Positions 1 through 9,554 of a DNA stretch of 64,000 nt are shown one piece after another; within the stretch, counting starts at the first letter, position 1; each line of letters starts with the position of its first letter. The stretch covers positions 1 to 64,000 of the forward strand of contig PERG01000001.1 of NCBI GenBank assembly GCA_002928535.1, given 5' to 3'. Below the pieces are notes generated by a model that was given only the letters and a program-made list of their open reading frames with translations, was not told the DNA's origin and ran no database searches. The stretch is from Methylotenera sp. (GTDB lineage: Bacteria > Pseudomonadota > Gammaproteobacteria > Burkholderiales > Methylophilaceae). Both the position numbers and the translations under genes were made by a program.

Positions 1-139
1 TAAAGCTTTCCTTAATTAACCATGAAATTTGTGTTTAACTTAAAGCAAGCCGCACCTATGAAAATCTTGTCAGTCCAGTATACTGTTCGGCAATACTCCG
101 ACATTTGTCATATCCATTACTACAGATAAAAAGATCGTC
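1..139. other. left window edge, no gene assigned
   Basis: No convincing gene. A 36-codon open frame (22-129, plus strand) has no good ribosome binding site and no recognisable sequence, so I do not call it. A TATACT hexamer at about 79-84 could be a -10 element for the acyl carrier protein gene, but no clear -35 accompanies it. The pigment operon may continue to the left of the window. Confidence 0.3.
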
Positions 140-409
140 ATGATAGAAAATACTCAAAATTTACAACTCGAAGTGGCCGACTTATTAGTGCAAGCCTTGA
201 ATCTTGATACGACTGCCGAGCAGATCGAACTGGATGCCCCTTTATATGGAGATGGCTTGGGTTTGGATTCCATCGATATTCTGGAAGTCGCCTTGGTAGT
301 GTCAAAACGTTATGGCTTACAGTTAAAAGCAGACAGTGAAGAGAATCATCGTATTTTCAGTTCATTACGAAGCTTGACTGAATATATAGCCGCTCACAAA
401 ACCAAGTAA
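140..409 (+). CDS. acyl carrier protein of aryl polyene cluster
   Basis: An 89-residue acyl carrier protein. It carries the 4'-phosphopantetheine attachment motif GLDSIDILE around residue 40, where the serine of DSID would be modified. It would hold the aryl starter or growing polyene as a thioester in the cytoplasm. It is followed by a membrane protein and an AMP-ligase, the order typical of aryl polyene and xanthomonadin clusters, where such ACPs are dedicated to pigment synthesis rather than fatty acids. Start ATG at 140; no strong Shine-Dalgarno sequence is visible. Confidence 0.9.
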   Translation: MIENTQNLQLEVADLLVQALNLDTTAEQIELDAPLYGDGLGLDSIDILEVALVVSKRYGLQLKADSEENHRIFSSLRSLTEYIAAHKTK

Positions 410-441
410 TACAAACACTTCAAAGGCTAACGCTTCCAAGC

Positions 442-1074
442 ATGAAAACTGTACGCGGCTTAGCTATTGCAGTATTACTGATTGTTTATACCTTACTGGT
501 GCATCATGTGAATGCCACCGGTCAGGTGAGCGTACTTGGTGCGGTCTTAGCTTTATTCCCATTCTTTTTGATAGCCATTTCTGTCACATTAAAAACAGGT
601 TCTCATCTAAAAGGCTTAGCCTTGCTATTAATCACTTGCATAGCGGCCAGTTTTTTATGGCCATTCATTATGCGTAATACCCGCTATATATTCTGGTTAC
701 AAGATATCGGATTAATGTCGGTGTTATTATTGACTTTCGCACGCACATTACAATCTGGTCATAAGCCCTTATGTGTTCAATTCGCGGAAATTATTAATAA
801 AGGTGAGCTGCCTTTAGATCACGCAGTGTACGCTCGCAATGTGACCATTGCTTGGGTGATATTTTTTGCGATGATTATTGTAATCTCAACCTTGCTGTTC
901 TTTTATGCACCGTTAACCACCTGGTCTATCTTCGTCAATTTCGTTACTTTGCCATTAGTAGCTTTGATGTTTGTGGTGGAGTATCTGGTACGTCGGCAAA
1001 TGTTGACTGACCTGCCTGAAGGTAATGTGCTAGATGCAGTGCGCACTTACATGAATAAGTCCTCAACGCGTTAA
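442..1074 (+). CDS. polytopic membrane protein of aryl polyene cluster
   Basis: A 210-residue protein with about six hydrophobic segments (near residues 4-24, 31-48, 56-75, 84-101, 134-157 and 165-183), so an inner-membrane protein. I see no catalytic motif. Small conserved membrane proteins of this kind lie between the ACP and AMP-ligase genes in aryl polyene clusters, and this position is the main reason for the assignment. A role in anchoring or lipid coupling is only a guess. Confidence 0.75.
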   Translation: MKTVRGLAIAVLLIVYTLLVHHVNATGQVSVLGAVLALFPFFLIAISVTLKTGSHLKGLALLLITCIAASFLWPFIMRNTRYIFWLQDIGLMSVLLLTFARTLQSGHKPLCVQFAEIINKGELPLDHAVYARNVTIAWVIFFAMIIVISTLLFFYAPLTTWSIFVNFVTLPLVALMFVVEYLVRRQMLTDLPEGNVLDAVRTYMNKSSTR

Positions 1075-1089
1075 TATACTTGCTCTAAA

Positions 1090-2457
1090 ATGCAACACCT
1101 GCCATTAATATCCCATACTCGTCCTGATCAAATTATTGCCTGGCAACATGGTACTGCGGTCACTGCAAGCCAGTTCTTGTCTGATGTTGAGCATTTAGCC
1201 AGTCTGCTACCTGCTGACCAATATATATTGAATGTATGCCGCGATCGCTATCATTTTGCTGTGGGGTTAGCTGCGACGATCCTCAGTAAAAAAGTCAGTT
1301 TATTGCCTCCTAGCCATACGCCGGATATGGTTGAGCAACTGCTCAAATACTCCAAAGGTGTGTTTTGCCTGCATGACCAGTTAAGTTGCGATATTGCCCT
1401 GCCGAAAGTGCTTTATCCGGTAATGCCCAGGGAAAAATTGCTAACACTTGATGAACATGAACAAATGCAAGTGCCCCGGATTGTTGCCTCACAATTAATA
1501 GCTATTGTCTTTACTTCTGGTTCTACAGGCACCCCTGTGCCGCATGAAAAACATTGGGCGTCACTAGTAAAAAATGTTCATGCACAAGCGGCCAGGTTAA
1601 AGTTAACGGGTGAAAATGGTTGCTGCTTGGTAGGCACTATCCCGCCACAACATATGTACGGCTTTGAATCGACCATATTGCTCCCCTTACAAAGCGGCAA
1701 TGCACTACACAGCGATCAACCTTTTTACCCGGCCGATATTGTTAAGGCGCTTTCTGAAGTGCCCTCACCAAAAGTGCTGGTATCAACGCCGATTCATTTG
1801 CGACTATTACTTGATGCGGAAATTGAAGTGCCTCCGCTGGCCTTAGTGCTATCCGCGACTGCGCCTTTGTCTGATTCACTTGCAGGAAGAATCGAAGAAC
1901 GCTTCAATACCCCGTTACTGGAAATTTATGGCAGTACTGAAACCGGGCAGATCGCCACGCGTAACAGCACTAAAACCAATCAATGGTATTTGCTGCCAGA
2001 TATCCAGTTAACAGTTAAGGAAGGTCAAACCTGGGCAGCAGGAGGTCATATTGAAAAAACTGTGTCCTTAAACGATCTTATTGAAATTGTCGACGCAGAG
2101 CATTTTACTTTGCATGGTCGCAGCCAGGACCTGATTAATATTGCCGGCAAGCGTAACTCGCTCGCTAACTTGAATCATATATTGAATAGTATCGACGGCG
2201 TTATCGATGGTGCATTCTATATGCCTGATGAGTTGACGCATGATCATGTAACCCGTTTATGTGCCTGTGTTGTAGCGCCAGGCGTGACGCAAGCGGAATT
2301 ATTGGCTGCCCTGAGGCAATGCCTGGACCCGGTATTTCTACCGCGGCCGCTATTGTTTTTGAAAGCATTGCCACGTAATTCCACAGGGAAACTACCCCGT
2401 GAAGCATTAAAACAATTGTTTAGTACACCCCCCCAAAGTGCCGGGTTCAATGCATAA
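1090..2457 (+). CDS. AMP-ligase (acyl/aryl-ACP synthetase, ApeH-like)
   Basis: A 455-residue member of the ANL adenylating superfamily. The phosphate-binding loop FTSGSTGTP lies near residue 140, the EIYGSTETGQ motif near residue 280, and the C-terminal STGKLPREAL contains the catalytic lysine. The family activates a carboxylate with ATP and transfers it to a thiol. Here the likely job is loading a hydroxybenzoate-type starter onto the cluster ACP. It is shorter than usual acyl-CoA synthetases (500-600 residues), as is normal for ApeH-type ligases. The minus-strand chorismatase at 13227-14285 plausibly supplies its substrate. Confidence 0.9.
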   Translation: MQHLPLISHTRPDQIIAWQHGTAVTASQFLSDVEHLASLLPADQYILNVCRDRYHFAVGLAATILSKKVSLLPPSHTPDMVEQLLKYSKGVFCLHDQLSCDIALPKVLYPVMPREKLLTLDEHEQMQVPRIVASQLIAIVFTSGSTGTPVPHEKHWASLVKNVHAQAARLKLTGENGCCLVGTIPPQHMYGFESTILLPLQSGNALHSDQPFYPADIVKALSEVPSPKVLVSTPIHLRLLLDAEIEVPPLALVLSATAPLSDSLAGRIEERFNTPLLEIYGSTETGQIATRNSTKTNQWYLLPDIQLTVKEGQTWAAGGHIEKTVSLNDLIEIVDAEHFTLHGRSQDLINIAGKRNSLANLNHILNSIDGVIDGAFYMPDELTHDHVTRLCACVVAPGVTQAELLAALRQCLDPVFLPRPLLFLKALPRNSTGKLPREALKQLFSTPPQSAGFNA

Positions 2458-2465
2458 TCGCTGCC

Positions 2466-2774
2466 ATGCTTAATAAACAGATTCCGCTTGATATCCCACT
2501 AGACCACCCTGCATTTGCCGGCCATTTCCCTTCGATCCCTATTGTGCCCGGGGTTGTGTTGCTGGATGAGGTGCTTTACGCCATTCAACAAGACCAGGAG
2601 TTCAATGGCACGAGTTGGCAGATTAGCGCAGTAAAGTTTCTGAGTCCGCTAAAGCCGGGCGAGAAAGCCATCATCCATTATCAAAAAACGGCAAACGGCG
2701 GCATTGCGTTTGAGGTATTGGATGATATACGCCAAATTGTCAGCGGCAATCTCACGTTAGCGCCAGCCCTATGA
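2466..2774 (+). CDS. hotdog-fold 3-hydroxyacyl-ACP dehydratase (ApeI-like)
   Basis: A 102-residue single hotdog domain with a FabA/FabZ-like signature: FAGHFPSIPIVPGVVLLDE near residues 17-35, whose histidine is the expected catalytic residue. It would dehydrate 3-hydroxyacyl-ACP intermediates to build the conjugated double bonds. It overlaps the next gene by four bases (translational coupling). A second, different dehydratase is encoded at 10357, as in other aryl polyene clusters, where the two act as a pair. Confidence 0.85.
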   Translation: MLNKQIPLDIPLDHPAFAGHFPSIPIVPGVVLLDEVLYAIQQDQEFNGTSWQISAVKFLSPLKPGEKAIIHYQKTANGGIAFEVLDDIRQIVSGNLTLAPAL

Positions 2775-3718
2775 CGCAACCCGGCGATTATAAGACTTCA
2801 GCCGTCTGGCTTAAAACCCAAGAGCGCAGTAATACGACAATGCTGCGCGTCATGAGCTGGATTTCCTTGAAATTAGGCCGCCATGCCGGCCGCTTTGTGC
2901 TGCATCTTATCGCGCTATATTTTGTCTTGTTTGCGCCCGATAGTCGCCGTGCATCATTAAATTACTTACCGCGCGCCTTAGGCCGCCCGGCAAAACTAAG
3001 CGATATTTACCAGCATTTTTTCACGTTTGCTGCCACCATTCACGACCGCATCTACCTCATTAATCGTCGCTATGACCTGTTCGACATTGATATACAAGGC
3101 AAAGAAGTAATTATTCCCCTGATAAATGCCGGTACTGGCGTGTTCCTGATGGGGGCACATCTGGGTAGCTTTGAAGTCATGCGGGCTATCGGCCGCCAAG
3201 TGCCTGGCTTACGTGTAGCCATGGTGATGCATGAAGATAACGCGCAAAAAATTAATGGCATGCTAGCCGCCATTAACCCAGAGTCCTCTATGGATATCAT
3301 TCCTTTAGGACGCATTGACTCTATGCTGCAAGTGCAGAAGCGATTAGAGGAGGGCATGTTGGTAGGCATGTTATCGGATCGCACACTGGGGGATGAACCG
3401 ATGGCGCCAGTGAATTTATTGGGTACAGAAACAGGCTTGCCGGTAGGACCGTTCCGAATGGCAGCACTGTTGCGCCGGCCAGTGGTATTTATGGTTGGCT
3501 TATATATGGGCGGTAACCGCTACCAAGTGCATTTTGAAACATTGGCAGATTTCACTGATATACCGCGAGGCCAGCGTGATGCAGCTGTGCAGGCGGCCAT
3601 GCTTAGATATACAGAATTTTTGAACCAGTACACAAGATTAGCGCCTTACAATTGGTTTAATTTTTTTGATTACTGGCAGACAGTTCCCGCTGCGTTAAAA
3701 GATAAGAATAAGGTTTAA
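2771..3718 (+). CDS. HtrB/LpxL-like lysophospholipid acyltransferase
   Basis: A 315-residue acyltransferase of the lipid A late-acyltransferase (HtrB/MsbB) superfamily. HLGSFE near residue 129 gives the HX4D/E-type catalytic motif, and NWFNFFDYW near the C-terminus matches the family's aromatic tail. In aryl polyene clusters this domain, sometimes fused to a glycosyltransferase (ApeJ), is thought to join the polyene to a glycerolipid or sugar at the inner membrane. Here the glycosyltransferase is a separate gene at 11594. Four-base overlap with the preceding dehydratase gene. Confidence 0.85.
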   Translation: MTQPGDYKTSAVWLKTQERSNTTMLRVMSWISLKLGRHAGRFVLHLIALYFVLFAPDSRRASLNYLPRALGRPAKLSDIYQHFFTFAATIHDRIYLINRRYDLFDIDIQGKEVIIPLINAGTGVFLMGAHLGSFEVMRAIGRQVPGLRVAMVMHEDNAQKINGMLAAINPESSMDIIPLGRIDSMLQVQKRLEEGMLVGMLSDRTLGDEPMAPVNLLGTETGLPVGPFRMAALLRRPVVFMVGLYMGGNRYQVHFETLADFTDIPRGQRDAAVQAAMLRYTEFLNQYTRLAPYNWFNFFDYWQTVPAALKDKNKV

Positions 3719-3722
3719 CACG

Positions 3723-4340
3723 ATGATGCGTTACTCAACAGGTTTTAAACAGGTATTACAAAATTTTTTGCTGATTCCCTTGCTGCTGAGTCCGCTGCTT
3801 ACTCACGCAGAAGCGACTTGGGGACTGGATGCGCTCATGAATACTTTGGCCAGTACGAAATCCGGCCATGCCTCTTTTATTGAGAGAAAATCCATAGCCA
3901 TGCTCGATCAGCCCGTTGAGTCATCGGGCGAGTTGTTCTATACGGCCCCCAGCTACTTGGAAAAACGTACTTTAAAGCCCAAAAAAGAAAGCCTAGTACT
4001 TGATAAAGATAAACTTATTGTTGAGCAGCGCGGAAAAAAACGCACATTATCATTGCAAAGCTACCCAGAAGTGGCGGCTTTTATCGATAGTATCCGTGGC
4101 ACATTGGCCGGAGACAAAAAGGCACTGGAGCGCGCCTACAAGCTGACGCTGGAGGGGGATGAAAGTAACTGGCATCTGACTTTATTGCCCCTGGAAAATA
4201 AAATGAAAAAAATTGTTGAAACCATCGATATTATTGGGGCTGCAGATCAGTTACAGTCTATCGTCATTCAGCAAGCAGATGGTGATAGCTCACACATGAC
4301 GATCACGCCTATCGCCGCCTCAAATGTCCTCACTAACTAA
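3723..4340 (+). CDS. LolA-like outer-membrane lipoprotein carrier homologue
   Basis: A 205-residue exported protein with a signal peptide ending near residue 29 (hydrophobic LLIPLLLSPLLTHA). The mature part resembles the LolA/YxeF-type half-barrel fold, including GELFYTAPSYLEKRT near residue 65. LolA-like proteins in aryl polyene clusters (ApeL) are proposed to ferry the lipidated pigment through the periplasm. It lies just upstream of the MMPL exporter, which fits a transport sub-operon. No fold-level check was possible here. Confidence 0.8.
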   Translation: MMRYSTGFKQVLQNFLLIPLLLSPLLTHAEATWGLDALMNTLASTKSGHASFIERKSIAMLDQPVESSGELFYTAPSYLEKRTLKPKKESLVLDKDKLIVEQRGKKRTLSLQSYPEVAAFIDSIRGTLAGDKKALERAYKLTLEGDESNWHLTLLPLENKMKKIVETIDIIGAADQLQSIVIQQADGDSSHMTITPIAASNVLTN

Positions 4341-4372
4341 AGTGCGCTTAAATTTGGAAAGTGGCTTTTAGT

Positions 4373-6799
4373 ATGATCCGGACGATGCTTCAAAGAAGTA
4401 AACCAGCCGTTATGATTTGGTTAGTGATGATTATGATCAGCCTCGTCATCATTGCACGCAGCCATTTCACTGCTGATCTATCAGCTTTTTTACCCAGCAA
4501 ACCGACGGTAGAACAGCAGATGTTGATGGACCAGTTAAAAGACGGTCTGGCCTCACGCCTTATTCTGGTCGGTATTGAAGAAGCTGATCCGATTACGCGT
4601 GCCACCATCTCTAAAACGATTGCTCAAAAACTACGTAATCATCCGGCTTTCGTCACCGTTAACAACGGCGAAGATGTCACCACAGAACGTGACCAGCAAT
4701 ATCTTTTTAATCATCGTTATTTATTAAGCCCAGCAGTCACACCAGACCGTTTTAGTGTCGACGGTTTACGTGATGCTATCAGCGAGAGCATTGACCAAAT
4801 CGCTTCTCCAGCGGGGTTATTGCTTAAATCATTGTTGCCACACGACCCCACCGGGGAAATGCTGCAACTCCTTGACCAGATGAACACCGACAAGCGGCCT
4901 AGCCTTGTCGAAGGGGCATGGGCATCGCGCGATGGCAAGACGGCCTTATTGCTTTTACAAACGCGTGCCTTAGGCTCCGATACCGATGCCCAAAAAATCG
5001 CTATGCAATCTATTCAGCAGGCATTCGATGAGGCTCAGCGTGACCAGGTAAAATACGGTCAAGTACAACAAGCCAAACTGTTGATGACTGGGCCTGGGGT
5101 GTTCTCCGTGGTTTCACGCGATACAATCAAAACCCAAGTGCGTGTTATTTTTATCATTAGCAGTATATTGATTGGCATTTTATTGCTGGCGGTATATCGC
5201 TCAGTCACTGCATTATTGTTAGGTTTTCTGCCAGTGTTGACCGGTGTATTAGCAGGCATTGCATCCGTCAGCCTCGGTTTCGGGGTAGTACATGGCATTA
5301 CGCTCGGTTTCGGCACGGCCTTAATAGGCGAGGCCGTTGATTACTCAATTTACCTTTTCATGCTATCTGAGCGTGAAAATGCAAACAGTCAGAATTTAGA
5401 CCAAAATCAGCAGCGGCAACAGTGGGTTACCAAAGTCTGGCCTACAGTACGGTTGGGCGTACTCACCTCGGTATTCGGCTTTGCGGCATTATTAATGTCC
5501 GGGTTCCCGGGTCTGGCGCAACTCGGCCTTTATTCGGTCACTGGTTTGATTGCCGCCGCTGCCATGACGCGATTTGTATTGCCATATTTACTGCCAGCCA
5601 ATTTCAAAATAGCAGATGTGACACCAGCAGGCACTAAATTAGCGGCCGTTGCCCAGTTAGCTCCGCGTTTTCGCTGGTTGGCTATAGGTTTATTAGTCGC
5701 CTCGAGTGCAATTGTGTACCAGCATCATGACAGGCTATGGAATAACGAACTGGCAGCATTAAGCCCGGTTACCTTAGCTGACCAGCAGCTGGATACCAGG
5801 TTGCGTGCAGGGATGGGTGCGCCAGATGTGCGTTATGTCGTGGTCGTGTCAGGTAACAGCCAGGAAACAGTGCTACAAAATTCCGAGCAAGTGTCACGGG
5901 TTTTGGCAAGCTTAGTGGAAAATGGCACTTTGCAATCATTCGATACAGCCAGTCATTATTTACCTAGTAAGGCACAGCAAAAAGCGCGGTTAGCAGCTTT
6001 GCCTGACGCCGCAACATTAAAGCCTAGGCTTAACGAAGCATTACAGGGCTTACCAGTCAAAGCCAAAGTATTCCAGCCATTTTTAGTAGATGTAGAAGCC
6101 GCACGTCAATTACCGCTTTTAGAGCGTAAAGCCTTAGCAGGTACTTCCATGGCGATGGCGGTGGATGCGATGTTATTGCAGCAAGGCGACCGTTGGGCCG
6201 CACTCATGCCGCTCACAGCCGTGGAGGGCCAAAGTATCGATGCAGAAGTGGTCCGCCAGCATTTACGTAGCGTCCCCAATGCCTTATTCGTGGACATGAA
6301 AATGGAGTCGAATAAGCTATATGCGACTTATATGCATGAGGCCATTATGTTGTCTTTTGCCGGTGTTATCGCCATTATTGTGCTGCTCCTCGTAGTGCTG
6401 CGTTCCCCAGCGCGCGTGATTGCCATCGTGATTCCCCTGGCCGCTGCAGTGTTAACCGTGACCGCAGGCCTGGCACTGTTTGGTCAGCAACTCATCATTC
6501 TGCACCTGATCGGGATGTTATTGATTGTCGCCATCGGCTCCAACTATGCGCTGTTCTTTAATCCGCCTTCTGAACAAGCTGGCACGGCCATCTCTCCGCG
6601 TACCTATGCCTCATTATTGTTTGCCAATGTGGCAACGGTATTGGGGTTTGGCTTATTGGCTTTTTCTACTGTGCCGGTGTTGCAAGCTATGGGGCTGACA
6701 GTGGCCCCCGGGGTGATTTTGGCACTGATTTTTTCTGCAGTGTTTGCCAGTCAGAAACCTGCAAGTCAAAGTGCTAAAAATACTGGGCAAAAAAACTGA
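4373..6799 (+). CDS. MMPL/RND-superfamily exporter (ApeM-like)
   Basis: About 808 residues with the duplicated RND layout: one N-terminal membrane helix, a periplasmic domain, a block of five hydrophobic helices around residues 260-400, then the same pattern again ending in helices at about 650-790. GEAVDYSIYLFML in the first helix block is a typical MMPL sequence. It is expected to export the lipidated polyene from the inner membrane. I chose ATG at 4373 because GGAAAG lies at a suitable distance before it; a GTG at 4361 has no usable spacing. The stop codon overlaps the next start. Confidence 0.85.
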   Translation: MIRTMLQRSKPAVMIWLVMIMISLVIIARSHFTADLSAFLPSKPTVEQQMLMDQLKDGLASRLILVGIEEADPITRATISKTIAQKLRNHPAFVTVNNGEDVTTERDQQYLFNHRYLLSPAVTPDRFSVDGLRDAISESIDQIASPAGLLLKSLLPHDPTGEMLQLLDQMNTDKRPSLVEGAWASRDGKTALLLLQTRALGSDTDAQKIAMQSIQQAFDEAQRDQVKYGQVQQAKLLMTGPGVFSVVSRDTIKTQVRVIFIISSILIGILLLAVYRSVTALLLGFLPVLTGVLAGIASVSLGFGVVHGITLGFGTALIGEAVDYSIYLFMLSERENANSQNLDQNQQRQQWVTKVWPTVRLGVLTSVFGFAALLMSGFPGLAQLGLYSVTGLIAAAAMTRFVLPYLLPANFKIADVTPAGTKLAAVAQLAPRFRWLAIGLLVASSAIVYQHHDRLWNNELAALSPVTLADQQLDTRLRAGMGAPDVRYVVVVSGNSQETVLQNSEQVSRVLASLVENGTLQSFDTASHYLPSKAQQKARLAALPDAATLKPRLNEALQGLPVKAKVFQPFLVDVEAARQLPLLERKALAGTSMAMAVDAMLLQQGDRWAALMPLTAVEGQSIDAEVVRQHLRSVPNALFVDMKMESNKLYATYMHEAIMLSFAGVIAIIVLLLVVLRSPARVIAIVIPLAAAVLTVTAGLALFGQQLIILHLIGMLLIVAIGSNYALFFNPPSEQAGTAISPRTYASLLFANVATVLGFGLLAFSTVPVLQAMGLTVAPGVILALIFSAVFASQKPASQSAKNTGQKN

Positions 6800-7449
6800 T
6801 GCGCTATCTAACGGATAAAGCGCCTCAACCAGCGAATACCTTGATCGTGATGCTGCCAGGCGCGAATCACCAGCCTGAAGGATTTGTTGAGGAGGGCTTT
6901 GTCAGTGCCGTGCGTGACCGGCAACTTCCAGTGGATCTCATTATGCCAGAGCTGCCTTTCAGTCACATTGCCGATACCACGGCAGTAGAGGCCTTGCACG
7001 CGCACATCATGGTGCCAGCGCTTAACGCTGGATATCAGCGTATGTGGATAGCGGGTATTTCCATAGGCGGTTATATGGCTATGGCGTATGCTAATCACTA
7101 TCCCGGTATCTTAACCGGCATGTCCTTGCTAGCGCCTTATCCCGGTAATCGCATGACCACGAACGAAATTGCTTCGGCAGGTGGCGTTCAAAATTGGTCT
7201 CCCGGGGTGATTGCAGAAGACGATACAGAGCGCCATAATTGGCAATGGCTGAAAGAACATCATGCCATTGGCCCAAAAATTTATTTAGGTTATGGGGTGC
7301 AAGACCGCTTTGCCGAAGGCCATGCCATGATGGCGGCATTGTTGCCACCTTCTCATGTGACAGCCATCCCGGGTGACCATGTATGGCCAGCCTGGTTAAG
7401 CTTGTGGAATCGATTTTTAGATACGGAATTTGAGTTAACACACGCATGA
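6799..7449 (+). CDS. alpha/beta-hydrolase
   Basis: A 216-residue alpha/beta-hydrolase fold protein. The nucleophile elbow is GISIGG near residue 90, an acid candidate lies in YGVQDRF near 173, and the catalytic histidine candidate is in PGDHVWP near 194. Its substrate is unknown. Stop/start overlaps with both neighbours place it firmly in the pigment operon. A thioesterase or esterase acting on the polyene or its lipid carrier is possible, in place of the ApeK-type thioesterase, which I do not see in this window. Confidence 0.75.
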   Translation: MRYLTDKAPQPANTLIVMLPGANHQPEGFVEEGFVSAVRDRQLPVDLIMPELPFSHIADTTAVEALHAHIMVPALNAGYQRMWIAGISIGGYMAMAYANHYPGILTGMSLLAPYPGNRMTTNEIASAGGVQNWSPGVIAEDDTERHNWQWLKEHHAIGPKIYLGYGVQDRFAEGHAMMAALLPPSHVTAIPGDHVWPAWLSLWNRFLDTEFELTHA

Positions 7450-8279
7450 TGAAGCCTCAAAAACAAGTGTTTTGGCATTCAAGCTGGTTAATCAGGATAT
7501 CAATACTGGTGCATATCCTGCTGCTCGGTTTCGTGGTCCTATATCCCGAATATTGGCGTTACGCTTTGCTGGTGGTCATTTTGAATCATCTTGTGATCAC
7601 GATCACAGGATTATTGCCGCGCAGCCATTGGCTTGGCAGCAACTGGACGCGCTTACCTGAGTGGTCGGCGAAACGAAACGAAATTGCTTTGACCATTGAC
7701 GATGGGCCCGAACCAGAAGTGACGCCGCAAGTGCTCGAAATACTTGACCGCTATCAAGTTAAAGCAACATTCTTTTGCATAGGCAAACGTGCAAAACTGT
7801 ACCCTGAATTAACTAAAGAAATTGTACAGCGTGGTCATGAGGTGGGTAACCACAGCCAGCGTCATCATCACAATTTTTCTTTATCCGGTACCAAAGCGAT
7901 TACTCGGGAAGTGGCCTCTGCCCAGCAAACCCTCACAGATATTACCGGGGTAGTGCCTAAATTTTTCCGTGCGCCTGCCGGATTAAGAAATATGTTTTTA
8001 GCGCCAGTATTAGCCCGCTTGAATTTGCAGCTTGCGCATTGGTCTATCAGGGCCTATGACACCAAGGTTAAAAACCCAGAGCAGGTAAGCATTAAACTAC
8101 TTAGCGGGCTAAAGCCGGGGGCGATATTATTACTGCACGATGGCAACGCGGCACGTACAAAATCTGATGTACCAGTGATTTTGGCGGTTTTGCCAACGTT
8201 AATTGAAGCAGCAAAGCAACAAAACTTACGATTCGTGACATTAACGCAAGCTGCGGAACAACATCCTGCCTATGCTTAA
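7446..8279 (+). CDS. membrane-anchored polysaccharide deacetylase (NodB domain)
   Basis: A 277-residue carbohydrate esterase family 4 protein. Two hydrophobic segments (about residues 16-36 and 38-57) anchor it. The NodB domain follows, with motif 1 LTIDDGPEPE near 80, motif 2 NHSQRH near 136, motif 3 FFRAPAG near 178 and the late motif ILLLHDG near 229. CE4 enzymes are metal-dependent N- or O-deacetylases. In this operon it could trim an N-acetyl sugar on the pigment glycolipid, which is inference. Its start overlaps the hydrolase stop. Confidence 0.85.
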   Translation: MMKPQKQVFWHSSWLIRISILVHILLLGFVVLYPEYWRYALLVVILNHLVITITGLLPRSHWLGSNWTRLPEWSAKRNEIALTIDDGPEPEVTPQVLEILDRYQVKATFFCIGKRAKLYPELTKEIVQRGHEVGNHSQRHHHNFSLSGTKAITREVASAQQTLTDITGVVPKFFRAPAGLRNMFLAPVLARLNLQLAHWSIRAYDTKVKNPEQVSIKLLSGLKPGAILLLHDGNAARTKSDVPVILAVLPTLIEAAKQQNLRFVTLTQAAEQHPAYA

Positions 8280-8345
8280 ACATCGCTATACTGAATTCAA
8301 ACCTGGCCTACATAGCCCAAATAATATTAAGAAAGTTTAACTTAA

Positions 8346-9554
8346 TTGAAACCCTTATTACTCTCACATTTTACGGCGACTAGCTGTATCGGGCGAGGCT
8401 TGTCAGAAACTCTCAATGCCCTCCAGCAAGGCTTGCATGCCCTCAAGCCCTGTGACTTTGAAACAGTGGATTTACAGACATACATTGGCGAGGTAGAAGG
8501 GCTTGATACGGTAAAAATGCCCCCCCATATGCAGGCCTATGATTGCCGCAATAATCGATTAGCGCAATTAGCCATGATGCAGGATGGCTTTGACCAAGCG
8601 GTGATGGAAGCTGCGCAGCAATATGGCCGTGACCGTATTGGTGTATTCATTGGCACAAGTACTTCTGGCATTTTAGAAACAGAGATCGCTTTCCGTAACC
8701 GCGATATGGAAACCGGAAAGCTGCCAGAAGATTTTATTTACCCCAAAACGCAAAATACTTATTCCGTTGCGGATTTCACACGTCATTATTTTGATCTCAC
8801 CGGACCGGCATTCGCGGTTTCATCCGCCTGTTCGTCCAGTGCCAAAGTGTTTGGTACGGCAAGGCGCATGATAGAGGCTGGTGTGATCGATGCGGCAGTT
8901 ATCGGCGGCGTGGATACTTTATGTTTAACGACGCTGTACGGCTTTAATTCACTGGGCTTATTATCACCCCAGGCTTGTCGTCCTTGCGATGCGGAACGTG
9001 ATGGAATATCCATTGGGGAAGCGGCCGCTTTTATTTTGCTAGAGCGACCTACCGAGCAATTGGACGATGATTCAATCCTGTTACTTGGCTTGGGCGAATC
9101 CAGCGATGCTTATCATATGTCTTCACCGCACCCCGAAGGATTGGGCGCACAAATGGCGATGCAGCAAGCATTGAAAACTGCTGCATTGACTGCGTCAGAT
9201 ATTGATTACATTAACCTGCATGGGACTTCAACCCCTAGTAATGATGCGGCTGAAGCCAAAGCGGTTAATGCAGTTTTTAACACTCAGGTGCCATGTAGTT
9301 CCAGCAAAGGCGCTACCGGCCACACTTTAGGTGCAGCGGGCGCAATTGAGGCGATTATTTGCGCGCTGGCCTTGCGACATGCATTTATTCCCGGTGGTTT
9401 GAATACGCAACATATAGACCCGCAACTGAATATTAATTATCAGCTGGAAAACAAGCCCCAAACATTGAAACGCGTGATGAGTAACTCTTTTGGCTTTGGC
9501 GGTACCAACTGTAGCCTGGTATTGGGTTTGGCTAAGCAGATAGGAAGCAACTAA
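8346..9554 (+). CDS. beta-ketoacyl-ACP synthase (ApeO-like)
   Basis: A 402-residue thiolase-fold ketosynthase with the full catalytic triad: Cys in VSSACSSS near residue 163, His in NLHGTSTPSND near 295 and His in KGATGHTLGAAG near 330. It would perform the decarboxylative condensations that extend the polyene. TTG at 8346 is the only start giving the full N-terminal strand (KPLLLSHFTATSCIG); no ATG occurs before the conserved region. The 66-base gap before it is the largest so far in the operon. It is paired with the partner gene that overlaps its stop. Confidence 0.9.
   Translation: MKPLLLSHFTATSCIGRGLSETLNALQQGLHALKPCDFETVDLQTYIGEVEGLDTVKMPPHMQAYDCRNNRLAQLAMMQDGFDQAVMEAAQQYGRDRIGVFIGTSTSGILETEIAFRNRDMETGKLPEDFIYPKTQNTYSVADFTRHYFDLTGPAFAVSSACSSSAKVFGTARRMIEAGVIDAAVIGGVDTLCLTTLYGFNSLGLLSPQACRPCDAERDGISIGEAAAFILLERPTEQLDDDSILLLGLGESSDAYHMSSPHPEGLGAQMAMQQALKTAALTASDIDYINLHGTSTPSNDAAEAKAVNAVFNTQVPCSSSKGATGHTLGAAGAIEAIICALALRHAFIPGGLNTQHIDPQLNINYQLENKPQTLKRVMSNSFGFGGTNCSLVLGLAKQIGSN

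Noticed and set aside
22-129. 36-codon plus-strand ORF at the left edge
   Set aside because: No ribosome binding site, no recognisable sequence, probably leader DNA of the ACP gene.
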